Shown: positions 22,041 through 31,567, numbered from the stretch's first letter. The stretch is DNA of 38,461 nucleotides from JAHWKS01 sp964458385 (GCA_964458385.1 CAYWIS010000031.1:1-38461); one strand, 5' to 3'. Numbers and translations: made by a program. The notes: a model not told the origin generated them from the sequence alone.

Positions 22041-24271
22041 TGCCCCGTTTCAATCAACCAATCCGTCGCCGCTTCCGCCTTGTTTGACTCGTTTCCGTCG
22101 TAAACGACCAACTTGTCGCTGGCGCCTGCAGCCGAATACGCGGCCTTCACGATTTGCGGCGGTTGTGCGCCTTCGCCCGTGAGCCACAACGAGTTAGGCG
22201 CCGACAGCGCTAACATGCCTGGTAAATCGAAATACTTAGCGCCGCCGGGCAGGAAGGCAGGATCGCGAATATCGTTGACCTTGATAAATCGAAATCCTGC
22301 GGTATCAATCACGGCCCGATCAATCGCATCCCGCGCTTGGGCGCGCGCTGCGGCGACCCACGGTCCTGCCGCACCCAAACCAACTACGTCGACTTGCTTG
22401 GACGCTAACTCGTGATTTCTGATAAATGCGACGGCCGTCAGAATGTCGTGCACGCGCTGGGCAAACAGAGAATGATTATAACCGTGCGTATAGGCGGCCG
22501 ATTCGCGCGTGTTGGCTACGCGGCGCGTTTGTGTGATCGGCTGGCCGTCGGCCAAGAACTCGCCTTGCTGGAACAAGTCAATACCTGCGACCGTGACGCC
22601 CGTATTGAGAAGCTTCTGGACTTCTGGCGTGGGTGCGCCGTCTTCCTGGTAAAGCCCGGATTTCCCTTGTTCGCTCACCCATAACACGGCGCGGCCGTTC
22701 CAGTTATTGGGAAATAGAACAACTGTGGGCAGTTCTTCGCCATGAGCGCGATTGCGAACGAGAAGTATATTTTCCACGTAGTTTTCGCGCTGATTCCTTT
22801 GGACGGCATCGTGCTCTAGATCGGCGGCTTCTGGCAAACGGCGCCCAATGACCACATCTACGCCGCCGCCAACAACCTCTCGAAAAGCGCCTAACGATTG
22901 TTCATCGCGGGGGGTAAGTTTTTCCAATTGCTTTTGGGAATCTTCTGTCCACCACCGCAATAAGGCCCGCTCAAAATCGTCTCCGCCAACGGGCCGAGGA
23001 TGACTGGCGTTCCACACCGTCAATTGTTCGGCGGTAAGCCGATCATATGGGCGTTCTTCAAACGGTCCTTCGTGCCCCAGGCCGAGATGTTCGTTCATCC
23101 AGCCATACATGGCGACACGACTTACGTAGTTGTAGTTGTGGCCAAACTGCAAATTCGCCCACAACATGACGTTCTGAGACGCTCCGAAAAGTTCATAAAG
23201 CTGGCGAAGCTCAGGAAACCCCTTGGTTTCCATTTCTTTTGTCCAGTCATCGGCCGCTGTCAAACCCAACGGCTTCGGCGCAAACAGACCGGCGAATTCC
23301 ACATTCCCTGTGCCGATGCGCAACAGCGACGCGTTTTCACATGTACAGCCACCCTGCATGGCGGTTGAAACCATCACGGCAGGGAACGCTACGGTCGGCC
23401 GTGGATCCAGAGCGCATAGGAGAAATGTTTGCGTACCGCCGCCGCTCGCACCCGTTACACCAATACGCTTGGCGTCTACAATCGGCAGGCTTGTAAGAAA
23501 ATCCAACGCTCGAATGGAATTGTACGTTTGCAGCCCTGTGATCGATTGCAGGTACGATTCCGCCTGCGGGCTATACAAGCCCCAATTGCTCTCCCCAATC
23601 ATCTCGGGGCGTTGCTTTGCGAAGCGGTGTCCTAGGTCGAATGAAAGTTGGGTGCTGTCGGCATATCCAATCATGTCGTAATGAAAGACAACACATCCGA
23701 GACGCGCCAAGTGGACGCATCGGGCCTGAAGTGGACTCCGGCCACCCTCGTCTGATTTCTCGGCGCCCTTGGCAATTTCTTCCTTCACGGCTGCTTGGCC
23801 TGCATCGGTGAAGCGACCGTTGGACCAATGCCCGTGGGGGCAAAGAATACCGGGAAACGGGCCGTCGCCCTTTTTGGGACGGTAGAGGTTTCCGGTGACA
23901 TAAAAGCCCGGCATACTCTCAAAATAGACGTGCTCAACGATGTAGTCGTCCTTCTCGATGGGCGTATGAATAACGGCGTTCAGCGGCGTGCGCGTAGGCA
24001 TCGGCCACAATCCTAACGCCACCTTGAGCCGGCGCTGAACCTGTTTTTTGCGAGCCTCCCATGCTTGTTGGGTTTGGGGAGGTGTGAACGGGAAGTAGCC
24101 ATCCAAGTCCTTGAGTGGGCCCAGCCGGGCGTCGTTGGGTTGCTTCCCCTCGGGAAGTGCGCGGGGTGGTCCGGCATGAGATTCTGCCGAATACCCAGCA
24201 CTTAAGAACGATGCAAGCAAAGCAGCGAACGACCAACGCCACACCGAAGCTGCAGCAAACGCCCGACGCAT
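22037..24271 (-). CDS. exported two-domain acetyl-xylan-esterase-like alpha/beta hydrolase
   Basis: The open frame extends to 24304, but the ATG at 24271 is preferred: AAGGAG lies 6 nt before it and a signal peptide (about 1-33) starts there. The mature part has two hydrolase-like halves. In the first, the nucleophile elbow is GASGGG with Ser276, an acid is Asp341 or Asp342, and the base is His378 in FGHNY. This resembles the acetyl-xylan-esterase-like hydrolases of planctomycetes. The second half (about 500-744) repeats the fold, but its elbow reads GAAGPW, with Ala635 where Ser would be, so it is probably inactive. Substrate is unknown; an acetylated polysaccharide is plausible. It is the first gene of the unit with the cysteine desulfurase. 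Confidence 0.82.
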   Translation of the reverse strand: MRRAFAAASVWRWSFAALLASFLSAGYSAESHAGPPRALPEGKQPNDARLGPLKDLDGYFPFTPPQTQQAWEARKKQVQRRLKVALGLWPMPTRTPLNAVIHTPIEKDDYIVEHVYFESMPGFYVTGNLYRPKKGDGPFPGILCPHGHWSNGRFTDAGQAAVKEEIAKGAEKSDEGGRSPLQARCVHLARLGCVVFHYDMIGYADSTQLSFDLGHRFAKQRPEMIGESNWGLYSPQAESYLQSITGLQTYNSIRALDFLTSLPIVDAKRIGVTGASGGGTQTFLLCALDPRPTVAFPAVMVSTAMQGGCTCENASLLRIGTGNVEFAGLFAPKPLGLTAADDWTKEMETKGFPELRQLYELFGASQNVMLWANLQFGHNYNYVSRVAMYGWMNEHLGLGHEGPFEERPYDRLTAEQLTVWNASHPRPVGGDDFERALLRWWTEDSQKQLEKLTPRDEQSLGAFREVVGGGVDVVIGRRLPEAADLEHDAVQRNQRENYVENILLVRNRAHGEELPTVVLFPNNWNGRAVLWVSEQGKSGLYQEDGAPTPEVQKLLNTGVTVAGIDLFQQGEFLADGQPITQTRRVANTRESAAYTHGYNHSLFAQRVHDILTAVAFIRNHELASKQVDVVGLGAAGPWVAAARAQARDAIDRAVIDTAGFRFIKVNDIRDPAFLPGGAKYFDLPGMLALSAPNSLWLTGEGAQPPQIVKAAYSAAGASDKLVVYDGNESNKAEAATDWLIETGQ

Positions 24272-24348
24272 ATGCGGCTCCTTGAAGGTCAAAGAAAAAA
24301 CCACTGGCGAGAAGTAGTGTACGTCGCCGACGGTCGGACTTCCACTAT

Positions 24349-24858
24349 CTAGCGGACCGGAGCCTTGCCCAGGAGCCGCCGCAGCAAGCCAATTTGACCA
24401 GCATGAAGCATTTCGTGCGAGGCACAGAAAAAGAGCGAACCCAACTTGGTATCAAACACCGCGTGAGGTTCCGGCACTTGGACGTTCAATTCTTCAGCTG
24501 GAGTATTTGGCAACTCCGCCAACGCCTGCTGGTGAACAGCATGAAAAACACGCAGAATCTCTTCGGGCGCGGGATACTTGGTTGCGTCAGCTTCGGGTGT
24601 TGACCCCTTAAGAAACAAACGCACGAACTTTTTGGAAATCAACTCTTCGTCTTCCGGCCGTTTTCCTCGCATGCGGACCATGGTGAGCATATACTCCGCC
24701 ATCGCGAGATGACCGACCTGCCATGCGAGATGGGTGACGTCTTCCGTGGGTTGCCGGAACCAGTCCTCCTCGTTCACGTCATTAAGCAACGTCAGCGTAT
24801 AGTTGCGAGAGAACTCAATTTGTTGAATCGCCAAAGAAAGCAAGTCGGTGGGCATCAT
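24349..24858 (-). CDS. DinB-fold protein
   Basis: This 169-residue protein has the DinB/YfiT-like four-helix bundle. The predicted metal ligands are His50 (QVGHLAM) and His148 and His152 (SHEMLHAGQIG). The family includes thiol-dependent transferases and damage-inducible proteins, often of unknown substrate. No signal peptide is present. It is encoded alone between the DUF1549 gene and the esterase gene, on the same strand as both; the gap to the esterase start is 77 nt. The exact function cannot be said. Confidence 0.85.
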   Translation of the reverse strand: MMPTDLLSLAIQQIEFSRNYTLTLLNDVNEEDWFRQPTEDVTHLAWQVGHLAMAEYMLTMVRMRGKRPEDEELISKKFVRLFLKGSTPEADATKYPAPEEILRVFHAVHQQALAELPNTPAEELNVQVPEPHAVFDTKLGSLFFCASHEMLHAGQIGLLRRLLGKAPVR

Positions 24859-24943
24859 AGCGTCCTACACGCCCAGGCGGTGCGTTTCCTGAGCGTGCAA
24901 TACAAAAGGGAGAAAGAGAAGCCGCACGGGAGCGACCACGGTG

Positions 24944-27205
24944 TTAGTGATCCAAGATAAACTCGTTGCTATTTAACAGCGCCCACCACAGGTCTTGAAG
25001 GGCGGCATGCAGATCGCCCTGGTGCGTAACCAAAAGGCGATTGGCGGCGTCAACTTCCCGCGGCAACGGCTTCCGGGCAACTGTGGCGAGAAAAATACGG
25101 TCGAGTTTTTCGTTGGGCTTCAAATTGCTGCGCGCTACCGTACTCAAAAATCCATGAGGAGAGTCCATAGTCGCTTGGACAATCTCACCATTCATCATCG
25201 CGAGCGATTGAGGAATCGTGCCGTTGAAGGTGGTCGTTTCGTCGCCTTCATCGGTCTGCATATCAAACGTGAATTGCGACAGCCACGCCGTGCGCCCCGC
25301 TTGTAACTGAGCGAAGACATCGCTTGACCGATCTCCGTTTGCGGCAAGCAGGGCTAAGGAATCATAAATCTCCTCCGCGGACATTTGCCGCGTATAGTAC
25401 CGACTGAAAAGCGGAGGAACGCCGTTCTCGGGAACGTCGACCAGATTTCCCGGTGTAATACGGCTGGAGCGTGCGAATGCGTCGCTCAACGCAATCCATC
25501 GCACCAGACGCTTCATATCGTAACCGTGTGCAATGAATTGGTCGGCCAAGTAATCCAATAGCTCCGGATGCGATGCCGGATTATTCGGACGCACGTCGTC
25601 AATGGGGGTCACGAATCCATACCCTAGAAAATGCCCCCAAAGCCGATTGACCAAGGCGCGGCTCAACTCGCGCGACTCCGTCAATAGGTTTGCCAATTCT
25701 CGGCGCCGATCCACGTTCGCAACGTGACCATCGGGATTGATTGTGGCGCCATCGAGGAACGTGGGATATACAACCTTCCGGACACCGTTAAGCCGATCGT
25801 AGAAAATCTCAGCCTTGGATATGTCCCCAGTCTCCCCCGGAAAATCACGATTGACTAGCCGAACTTGATCTGCGTCACGAACAACGGCGGCCTGGCGGAA
25901 AAACGCGTTGAGCCCCCAATAGTCGTCCTGTGTCCAACTTTCAAACGGATGATTATGACATTGCACACAGTGCAGACGCTTCCCTAGGAAAACTTGAGCC
26001 GTTTTCGACGTGGCGAGCGTAAAGTTATGGGTGTAGTTTCCAAGAATAAAATTTACGGCCCCATTGTATTCGTCGGTTCCTGGTCGGTTTGACCCGGTAG
26101 CCGCGACCAGCTCGAATACTACCTGGTCGTATGGCCGATTGAACTGAAACGACCGCCGAAGATACTGTTCCAACCCTTCTCGGTTTGCCAGGTCGTCCTT
26201 GTCTGTCCCCCCAGTGCGGCCGATGAGGAGATTTGTCCAAACGCTGCTCCAGTGCCGGGCGTACTGTTCGACATACTCGTCGTCAAACAAGAGCCGGTTA
26301 ACCAGTTCTTCCTTGCGCGTCGTCGACGGACTGCGCTGGAATTCGATTAACTCGTTGTACGTGGGGATGCGGCCAAGAATCCGCAAATATGTGCGCCGCG
26401 CCCATTCCCCGTCGGTTGCGAGCGGTGATGGCGTGACCCCTGCCGCTTGCCAAGACTCTTGGAGGCGGCGCGCAATGGTCGCAAGGATTTCCGGCTCGTA
26501 GTCAGGGGCTGGTTTTGAACGGGCGTAGCCGGGTTCAACAACTGGCGTCGCCTCTTGGTTTGATTGGGAAGCCGCAAAAGGCGGAGTTTCATCAAAGCCG
26601 CGAACCGGAGACTCCTCCTCAAGCGGCGATTCACTTACCGCACCAGGGTCCGACGAAACAACAGGCGGGGCATCGGGCGCCTTTTCCGAATCGCTTCCGA
26701 CTTGGGAATCGGGATTCACGGCTTGAGGTTGGGGGCGCAACGCATCTGCATCTCGCGACTCGGCCGTAGTCTTTGCAATTGGCGGGGCTGCTCGGTGGTC
26801 GCCAATAGTCCTGTAGACAAGAGTTCCGGCCACACTTATGGCTAGAATAAGGCAAGCAGCAATTGCTGCATTAATCCAAGTTGTCCCCCCCGAGTTGTGC
26901 AGCGGTGGAGGAACCGGAATTGGACGGTTGGCGGTGCGCAGAGAATCAGGATTGGAGGGGGAGTAGTACCCATTCGCACCGACGGGAGTCCAACCCTGCT
27001 CTTCATTATGGGGGGCCATCGTAGCGTGGGGATACGGCGATGGTACACCGTTCGTCGCGGCGCGTTTTTGCTCCCAGGCAGCCAATATGCGTGCCGTAAG
27101 ATCGGGTGGCGATGGTCCTCCTAGAACTTCGCTCAAACATGCGTCGAGTAACGGATCATCCGGAGGCCAGGATTCGGATTGTGAGCCACGTGTGTCCGCA
27201 CTCAT
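24944..27205 (-). CDS. membrane DUF1549/DUF1553 protein coupled to an ECF sigma factor
   Basis: This 753-residue protein has three parts. Residues 1-109 are cytosolic and Pro-rich, starting with a short helix (LLDACLSEVLGG) in the place of an anti-sigma domain. One membrane helix spans about 110-133. Beyond a long Pro/Ser/Glu linker (about 140-235), the exported part has DUF1549 (about 237-440) with the CVQCHNHPF motif at 413-421, then DUF1553 (about 495-745). Both domains are planctomycete hallmarks of unknown function. The CxxCH motif would bind heme c if loaded. The ATG overlaps the sigma-factor stop by 4 nt. I infer that it controls, or is controlled with, that sigma factor. Confidence 0.88.
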   Translation of the reverse strand: MSADTRGSQSESWPPDDPLLDACLSEVLGGPSPPDLTARILAAWEQKRAATNGVPSPYPHATMAPHNEEQGWTPVGANGYYSPSNPDSLRTANRPIPVPPPLHNSGGTTWINAAIAACLILAISVAGTLVYRTIGDHRAAPPIAKTTAESRDADALRPQPQAVNPDSQVGSDSEKAPDAPPVVSSDPGAVSESPLEEESPVRGFDETPPFAASQSNQEATPVVEPGYARSKPAPDYEPEILATIARRLQESWQAAGVTPSPLATDGEWARRTYLRILGRIPTYNELIEFQRSPSTTRKEELVNRLLFDDEYVEQYARHWSSVWTNLLIGRTGGTDKDDLANREGLEQYLRRSFQFNRPYDQVVFELVAATGSNRPGTDEYNGAVNFILGNYTHNFTLATSKTAQVFLGKRLHCVQCHNHPFESWTQDDYWGLNAFFRQAAVVRDADQVRLVNRDFPGETGDISKAEIFYDRLNGVRKVVYPTFLDGATINPDGHVANVDRRRELANLLTESRELSRALVNRLWGHFLGYGFVTPIDDVRPNNPASHPELLDYLADQFIAHGYDMKRLVRWIALSDAFARSSRITPGNLVDVPENGVPPLFSRYYTRQMSAEEIYDSLALLAANGDRSSDVFAQLQAGRTAWLSQFTFDMQTDEGDETTTFNGTIPQSLAMMNGEIVQATMDSPHGFLSTVARSNLKPNEKLDRIFLATVARKPLPREVDAANRLLVTHQGDLHAALQDLWWALLNSNEFILDH

Positions 27206-27723
27206 GAGAGTTTTCCTTCAATGCACTCGCGCAGTTGGTGTTTGGCGCGTTGCATCAGATTCTTGGCGCCGTGTTCGCTGATTTCGAGCGCCGCCGCAAT
27301 GGCGGATCGTGACTGCTGATCCCGAAATCGCATCTCCAACGCCAGGCGCGCCCGATCGGTCAAACCTTGAAGGCACTCCCGTAGGGCCGCCAGCAACTCC
27401 TCTCCCTGATCGTGTCCTGCCCAGCGGGACCATTCGGCCGACACAAGCTCTAAGTTTTCGACTTCGGCAAACCTTCCCTCTTTGCGTTTGAGGGTTACAA
27501 GCAAATTGTAAGCGGTTCGGCGCAGGTACGCGGCGGTTGAGTTGTCGTGGGTGTCTTCGAACGGACGTTCCAGAACTTTGATGAATGTTTCCTGGGTTAA
27601 ATCATCCGCTAGCGCCGGATCACACCCCAACGCCCGCAGGTACCTCCAGACGCCAACCTGGTGGGTCTGGATCAGTCGGACTGCGTCGAACGTGGTATTC
27701 GGAGATCCGGAAGCCGGAAGCAT
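27202..27723 (-). CDS. ECF-type RNA polymerase sigma factor
   Basis: This 173-residue protein has region 2 (VGVWRYLRALGCDPALADDLTQE onward in part, about 20-85) and region 4 (about 118-170: LTDRARLALEMRF, then a helix-turn-helix ending NLMQRAKHQLRE). There are no regions 1 or 3, as in ECF sigmas. It directs RNA polymerase to a small regulon. The stop codon overlaps the start of the DUF1549/DUF1553 membrane protein. Upstream, between 27724 and 27908, there is an AT-rich patch and a short palindrome (27797-27811), but no clear promoter. Confidence 0.92.
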   Translation of the reverse strand: MLPASGSPNTTFDAVRLIQTHQVGVWRYLRALGCDPALADDLTQETFIKVLERPFEDTHDNSTAAYLRRTAYNLLVTLKRKEGRFAEVENLELVSAEWSRWAGHDQGEELLAALRECLQGLTDRARLALEMRFRDQQSRSAIAAALEISEHGAKNLMQRAKHQLRECIEGKLS

Positions 27724-27796
27724 TTAACACATAGAACGCGCAAATCGCCCCAAGGTACTCACATTCCTGGTCCCACGAGGCCGGGAAAACTTCGAA

Positions 27797-27811
27797 GAGA
27801 CGGCCGGTCTC
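27797..27811. repeat. near-palindrome upstream of the ECF sigma gene
   Basis: GAGAC (27797-27801) and GTCTC (27807-27811) flank GGCCG, making a 15-nt near-palindrome about 75 nt before the sigma-factor start. An operator role is possible but not shown; the arms are only five bases. Confidence 0.25.
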
Positions 27812-27908
27812 GTCAGCAAAAGACACAAGTTATTTTAATTCAAATAGTTACGCTTGTTCAGCATTGCCCAAAGGAATCGATGCTGCGCCCATTACCACGA
27901 GTCTGCTC

Positions 27909-28934
27909 TTAATTATGGCGAATATGGAGGATATCGCCGTCGCGAATGACGTAGTCGCGATGCTCTTGCCGCATCAGATTGTGTGCTTTAACTTCGCGCT
28001 CGCTTCCAAGCCGGATCAGGTCGTCACACTGCATAACCTCGGCGCGAATGAAGCCCTTCGCCAAGTCGGTGTGAATGCATCCCGCGGCTTCCACCGCCGT
28101 CGCCCCTTGGGGTATAAGCCATGTGCGAACTTCCTTTTCCCCTGCGGTTAAAAAGAGCATTTGCCCGGAAGTGTGCATGAGCGATCGAAGCAATTCTCCC
28201 CGATCCGCCATCTGGACTCCCATTTCGGCGCAGAACTCCTTGCGTTCCGCCTCATCCATTTTCGTGAGTTCCAATTGGAGGGAGAGCGACAGGCTCGCAG
28301 CTCGGGTGGGATCGGGCGCCTTTTCAACAAACCGCTGAGGGTCTTGCTCATCGTCGTCGACGTTAAAGATCAGGAACCGCGGTTTGTTACTAAAAAGTTG
28401 AAATGAGCGAATGGCGCGGTCTTGCTCCTTTGTTAACTCGACGTCTCGCAGCGCTCGCCCCTCTTCTAGAATCGCCAAGAGCGGCTCCAGGGCCGCCAAT
28501 TCCGCTTGTAATTCGTCGCGGTTCGGCCGTGGGCGCTTCACCTGATCGCGCAACTTCTCTACGCGATTGGAAACGATATCCAAATCCGCCAGCAAGAAGT
28601 CGTCTTCCAAACTCGATAGATCGGCAAATGGGTCGGCGCCGCCATACGCCGCAAGCACAATTGCAAGGCATCCTGATTCACGAATCAAAGCCAACTTCTG
28701 AGCGCTACCCTGGTGGTCACGGCTCAATCCCGGTGTATCGGCCAATTCCAATGCAGCCTGGGTAATCTTTTTCGGATGGTAAATGGCGCACAGCGCGTCC
28801 ACGCGCGGATCGGGAACCATGGCCATCGCTGTTTGCGATGTGTGAGCCTGCGCGGGATCCGTTGGTACACCGGTCAGCCATTCGAAAAGGGTGCTTTTTC
28901 CCGAACCTTGATATCCAACGATGCCAATCTTCAT
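27909..28934 (-). CDS. divergent YchF/OLA1-like P-loop NTPase with TGS domain
   Basis: The 341-residue protein has an N-terminal P-loop domain and a C-terminal TGS/DUF933 domain (about 275-341) with the AAGCIHTDLAKGFIRAEV segment typical of YchF. YchF binds ribosomes and hydrolyses ATP. Here G1 reads GYQGSGKST (7-15) where YchF has GLPNVGKS, G3 is DTPGL (66-70), and the G4 region is SNKPRFLIFNVDDDE. It is therefore a paralogue with an altered nucleotide pocket, not the housekeeping YchF. The helical insert (about 110-180) is present but looks reduced. The start overlaps the stop of the transglutaminase gene by 4 nt. Its function is unknown; nucleotide specificity cannot be read with certainty. 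Confidence 0.87.
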   Translation of the reverse strand: MKIGIVGYQGSGKSTLFEWLTGVPTDPAQAHTSQTAMAMVPDPRVDALCAIYHPKKITQAALELADTPGLSRDHQGSAQKLALIRESGCLAIVLAAYGGADPFADLSSLEDDFLLADLDIVSNRVEKLRDQVKRPRPNRDELQAELAALEPLLAILEEGRALRDVELTKEQDRAIRSFQLFSNKPRFLIFNVDDDEQDPQRFVEKAPDPTRAASLSLSLQLELTKMDEAERKEFCAEMGVQMADRGELLRSLMHTSGQMLFLTAGEKEVRTWLIPQGATAVEAAGCIHTDLAKGFIRAEVMQCDDLIRLGSEREVKAHNLMRQEHRDYVIRDGDILHIRHN

Positions 28935-31357
28935 GAGTGGGGCTTTGCGAGAGTCTGTTCCAATTGCGTCAACGCATTTTCTATCGCCTCGGCTTCAGCC
29001 CTGTCCAGGGGATGCTTCCCGAACCGCACGCGGTAAAACGCGTCGACAATCCGCTCCAGCAGGCGAGGGGTGTCACAAGACGCCTCGTCCGAGGCCAGTT
29101 CCATTCCCACTTGGTGAATGAACTCCCGTTGCGTTTGATGACGTTGCCGATGAAAACGCCTCCGGGCTAATAATCGTTCCGCGCGGTGGTAGAATCCGAC
29201 GCCTGTATCGACGTGTTCACCTGGGAAGGGGTTCCAAGGGAAACGCCAGCGGCGCGTTGTTCGGCCCGAATTTCGTTGTTCAAGCGTACGCCAACCGCTC
29301 ACCGCAAGTAATACAATCGAACTGGCCAGTAACATGAACCAACCAAGGGTGCGCCAAGGAATTTGCGCGTCGGGTTGATCCATGCCGAACCATTCAACCC
29401 AACTGCGCAACCACGTGCGCCAACTTTTGCCGCCCATAAGCGACGCCCCTAATTCTTCGGCGCCGCGTATCAGACGACGGGCACGGTCCATAAGTGGTTG
29501 GTATATCGCCTCCTTTTGCCGCATGGAATTGAGGCCGAGCACATAGTCATTCCATAGGGCTTCCAGGAAGCTCGCCGCGTCGGAAATGGGCGTCAACAGA
29601 CGGTGTTCCGCAAAGGTCTGCTCTGCTGCGGGGGTGGGATCTAGACGAAGCCAAATGCCGGGTGCATCGGCTGGAACATCACTAAGCATCGCTTCGGGAA
29701 TTTGGCTCCGTTTAAGATAGACTTCGACCCACGAATGAGCGTCTTTCTGGCGAATGTGGTAGTACCCCCCTAGTTTGTTAAACTCGCCTCCCCGATAGCC
29801 AACCACAACGCGCGCCGGAATGTTTTGGGAACGCAGCATTATGGTCAGAGCGCTAGCAAAGTACTCACAATGCCCACGCCCGTGGGTGACCACGAAATGC
29901 TCGATGGGATCAACCTGCGGGGGCCGAGGCGGGGTTGAGCGTTGATCCAGGGTATAGGTGAAACGCCCCGGCCTTAAGAAGTAGGCCTCAAGCGCCTTGG
30001 CGGCCCGATAAGGATCCGAAGGGGTCGCACCGTTCTCTTCAATTACCTGCGCCGCAATTTCCGCAGTTTTTGCGAAGCGACGGCGATCCCATTCCACTAA
30101 GCGCGGCAACTCGACGCGTTCGAAATGCCGTTCCAAAACATTGGGATAGGGACGACGCGGCCAGAACGTCAGTTGGCGGCCGCCACGAATACCTGTTGTC
30201 GCAGCCGTATAGCGGTAACTTTCCGTGAAGGACCGAAGGGGGCTGACGTCGTTGCGGACAAGTTGTTCGTCCACTAAGTCGTAATCCACACTTTTCGGCG
30301 TTGTCGCCGCCCGATAGGCCGGTGCGATGCTAAACAGCATTGCCGATCCGGTGGGCTCTAACGAAATGCTTGTCTCGACCCAATTGTCATTCGGAGGATC
30401 CTGAAGATCGACTTGCCGCCAACTGCGGGGCGGATACGGTTGCGACCACTTCCCTTGATTCCGTTCAAACTGATAAACCGATAGGGCGGCCCCGCGAATG
30501 TACGGCGGTTTGGTCAGGGTGACGACGCGTCCCTCGCGGTCGAATACTTTAAGCCGCATCGCGGTCGCGTTGTTTTGCAGAATTTCCCCCATTTCGCCGA
30601 GTCGAATTTCGCGGCTAAACCCTACGGTGCGGGTTCCTCCATGTTGAGCACCTCGCCATACAGCGTTCCCCATGCGCGGGGTGACAAAGAAAACCACCAA
30701 CGCGAGGATCCACGTCGAAGCGCCAATCCCAATCAACCGGCGCATAAACCGCCAGCCTAACAACCAACGGCGAATTTCAACTTCCGAAGCCTGACGTAGC
30801 CGCACAGGCGCCGCCATTGGCGTTCCCAGAAAGCGGCAATTGCCGCGCCCCGTCGCTTCCCTCACGCCATTCTTAGCCGTCAATGCTTCGGAATGGCTGA
30901 AGATGAACAACAGCGACATTGCCGACAACGCGGTGACCATGTACACCACTAAGAGCAACCCCAATCCCAGTCGTAGATCCAACGCGGCCGCCACGACCAC
31001 CTGCAAGAGACTGAGCACCGCAAGTTGCCAATAAATGCGCTGATTCTTTTCCTGGTACAGCAGAACGAACTGCAGATACACCAGAAGGTTGGCGATTGCC
31101 CGAAGTTGGCTGGAACTATTGCCGCCGAACACGTCGAACTCTCGCATCGAAATAAATAGCGCCGCCAGCGCCGCCAGGTTCGCAATCACCCGATGCAGCC
31201 GAAACCACCCCAGGATGTCGGTAAAATATATAGAGGTGGCTGCTGCGAAGAGCGACAGCACCGGAAGCAGCGGGTTAGGTTGCCCCAATCCCAAGAGCAG
31301 CGTACCAATGACGGTCAGCGCGGCGATATTGATCTGCAAGAGGCGCTCGATCTTCAT
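28931..31357 (-). CDS. TgpA-like membrane transglutaminase
   Basis: This 808-residue protein has about six N-terminal membrane helices (about 8-225, in the DUF3488/TgpA region) and an extracytoplasmic transglutaminase-like domain. The catalytic triad is Cys497 in GRGHCEYFASA, His541 in KDAHSWVEV and Asp573 in LRLDPTP. Another membrane helix follows at about 665-690, then a cytosolic DUF4129-like tail. Such proteins cleave or cross-link peptides at the cell surface and often sit with MoxR and DUF58 genes. Here the only coupled gene is the YchF-like NTPase. The ATG is 210 nt from the divergent ECF sigma gene. The target is unknown. Confidence 0.92.
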   Translation of the reverse strand: MKIERLLQINIAALTVIGTLLLGLGQPNPLLPVLSLFAAATSIYFTDILGWFRLHRVIANLAALAALFISMREFDVFGGNSSSQLRAIANLLVYLQFVLLYQEKNQRIYWQLAVLSLLQVVVAAALDLRLGLGLLLVVYMVTALSAMSLLFIFSHSEALTAKNGVREATGRGNCRFLGTPMAAPVRLRQASEVEIRRWLLGWRFMRRLIGIGASTWILALVVFFVTPRMGNAVWRGAQHGGTRTVGFSREIRLGEMGEILQNNATAMRLKVFDREGRVVTLTKPPYIRGAALSVYQFERNQGKWSQPYPPRSWRQVDLQDPPNDNWVETSISLEPTGSAMLFSIAPAYRAATTPKSVDYDLVDEQLVRNDVSPLRSFTESYRYTAATTGIRGGRQLTFWPRRPYPNVLERHFERVELPRLVEWDRRRFAKTAEIAAQVIEENGATPSDPYRAAKALEAYFLRPGRFTYTLDQRSTPPRPPQVDPIEHFVVTHGRGHCEYFASALTIMLRSQNIPARVVVGYRGGEFNKLGGYYHIRQKDAHSWVEVYLKRSQIPEAMLSDVPADAPGIWLRLDPTPAAEQTFAEHRLLTPISDAASFLEALWNDYVLGLNSMRQKEAIYQPLMDRARRLIRGAEELGASLMGGKSWRTWLRSWVEWFGMDQPDAQIPWRTLGWFMLLASSIVLLAVSGWRTLEQRNSGRTTRRWRFPWNPFPGEHVDTGVGFYHRAERLLARRRFHRQRHQTQREFIHQVGMELASDEASCDTPRLLERIVDAFYRVRFGKHPLDRAEAEAIENALTQLEQTLAKPHS

Positions 31358-31567
31358 AGCCGTGTATTGTATCGCCTGCCCATGCGTGGGCGAAGGTCCG
31401 CCATCAAGTTGCGGGGCTTGAAGGTGGGGCGTCGAAACTCGGCCCGCAGTGCGGGGTTAATACCGATAGACCGTTACGATGGTCGAACGCCCAATCATGC
31501 TTTAGACTACCAGAGTCTGCGAGTTCGACCGGAACGTGTTCTCGCCTAATCTCCTTGGGGGCGCGCC

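Noticed and set aside
27620..27826. 68-residue frame overlapping the ECF sigma start
   Set aside because: It overlaps the sigma gene in another frame with no motif or start signal.
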